Program-made: the position numbers and the translations under genes
Shown here: one piece after another, positions 5,323 to 5,446 of the stretch
Position numbering within the stretch: position 1 is the first letter of the stretch
Layout of the letters: each line of letters opens with the position of its first letter
Notes under the pieces: model-generated
Seen by the model: the letters and a program-made list of their open reading frames with translations, nothing else
Told to the model about the DNA's origin: nothing
The model's database searches: none
NCBI GenBank assembly: GCA_046582635.1
Contig: JAYGEA010000151.1
Location: 1 to 5,446 of the forward strand
Source: GCA-2731375 sp046582635
Lineage (GTDB): Bacteria; Pseudomonadota; Alphaproteobacteria; GCA-2731375
Length of the DNA: 5,446 nucleotides
Reading direction: 5' to 3'

Positions 5323-5446
5323 GTGCAACTCGCATCGAAAATTCACGAAGCCGAAGATTTTAATGCCGTGCAGGAGCTATATCACTCCAGCGGCTGGACC
5401 GATGGCCTGCCCATCGTTCCGCCCACGGCGGAGGCGGTGCGGGCCT
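5323..5446 (+). CDS. N-terminus of an uncharacterised protein with a GWTDGLP-x-VPPT motif (3' end outside window)
   Basis: Forty-one codons are visible before the window ends. GTG at 5323 is the start I support: an in-frame TAA lies just upstream at 5314-5316, and AGGT at 5311-5314 gives a Shine-Dalgarno eight bases away. No in-frame ATG follows. The peptide begins MQLASKIHEAEDFNAVQELYHSS by residue 23, broken here as MQLASKIHEAE then DFNAVQELYHSS, and continues GWTDGLPIVPPTAEAVRA. The GWTDGLP-x-VPPT block looks like the conserved N-terminus of an uncharacterised family that I associate, from memory and weakly, with genes near UGSC-type proteins. No catalytic domain is visible yet, so no function is assigned. 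The short gap after the SDR suggests cotranscription. Confidence 0.75.
   Translation, partial: MQLASKIHEAEDFNAVQELYHSSGWTDGLPIVPPTAEAVRA

Noticed and set aside
1..5446. A new defence or mobile system
   Set aside because: No transposase, integrase, terminal repeats, toxin-antitoxin pair, CRISPR repeats or abrupt composition change is visible. The genes look like ordinary chromosomal ones.

Overview
The window is GC-rich, gene-dense bacterial chromosome with third positions strongly biased to G/C. The genes suggest an alphaproteobacterium: the RecG-like Mfd, a PleD/PopA-type REC-REC-GGDEF protein, an FrnE-type DsbA and a classical SDR. A rhodospirillalean is my best guess, but nothing here fixes the family. 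I see no rRNA, tRNA, CRISPR array, insertion sequence or phage gene, and no gap of 300 bases without a gene.

Layout: (1) 1-2300, + strand: the C-terminal two thirds of Mfd, the transcription-repair coupling factor, with its 5' end outside the window. (2) 2267-2965, - strand: a cytoplasmic FrnE-like DsbA-family thiol oxidoreductase, convergent with mfd and overlapping it by 34 bases. A tandem 9-base repeat and a hairpin followed by seven Ts lie in or next to that overlap. (3) 3055-4371, - strand: a 438-residue REC-REC-GGDEF protein in which both receiver domains and the GGDEF active site are degenerate but the RxxD inhibitory site is intact. (4) 4372-4499: a divergent intergenic region with two palindromes and a CtrA-like box. 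(5) 4500-5264, + strand: an NADP(H)-type classical SDR. (6) 5323 to the window end, + strand: the first 41 codons of an uncharacterised protein with a GWTDGLP-x-VPPT signature, probably cotranscribed with the SDR.

The minus-strand pair (degenerate GGDEF protein, then dsbA) probably forms one transcription unit, and the plus-strand pair (SDR, then the partial gene) a second. Mfd is an independent housekeeping gene that meets the first unit tail to tail.

The most interesting item is the GGDEF protein. Its residues suggest a c-di-GMP receptor rather than a cyclase, resembling Caulobacter PopA in architecture. Its promoter region carries a near-consensus CtrA-like box. Its stop codon is followed by an open in-frame stretch that begins Y-A-K-A and ends exactly in an ATGA overlap with the dsbA start. 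These are leads from reading the sequence, not demonstrated functions.
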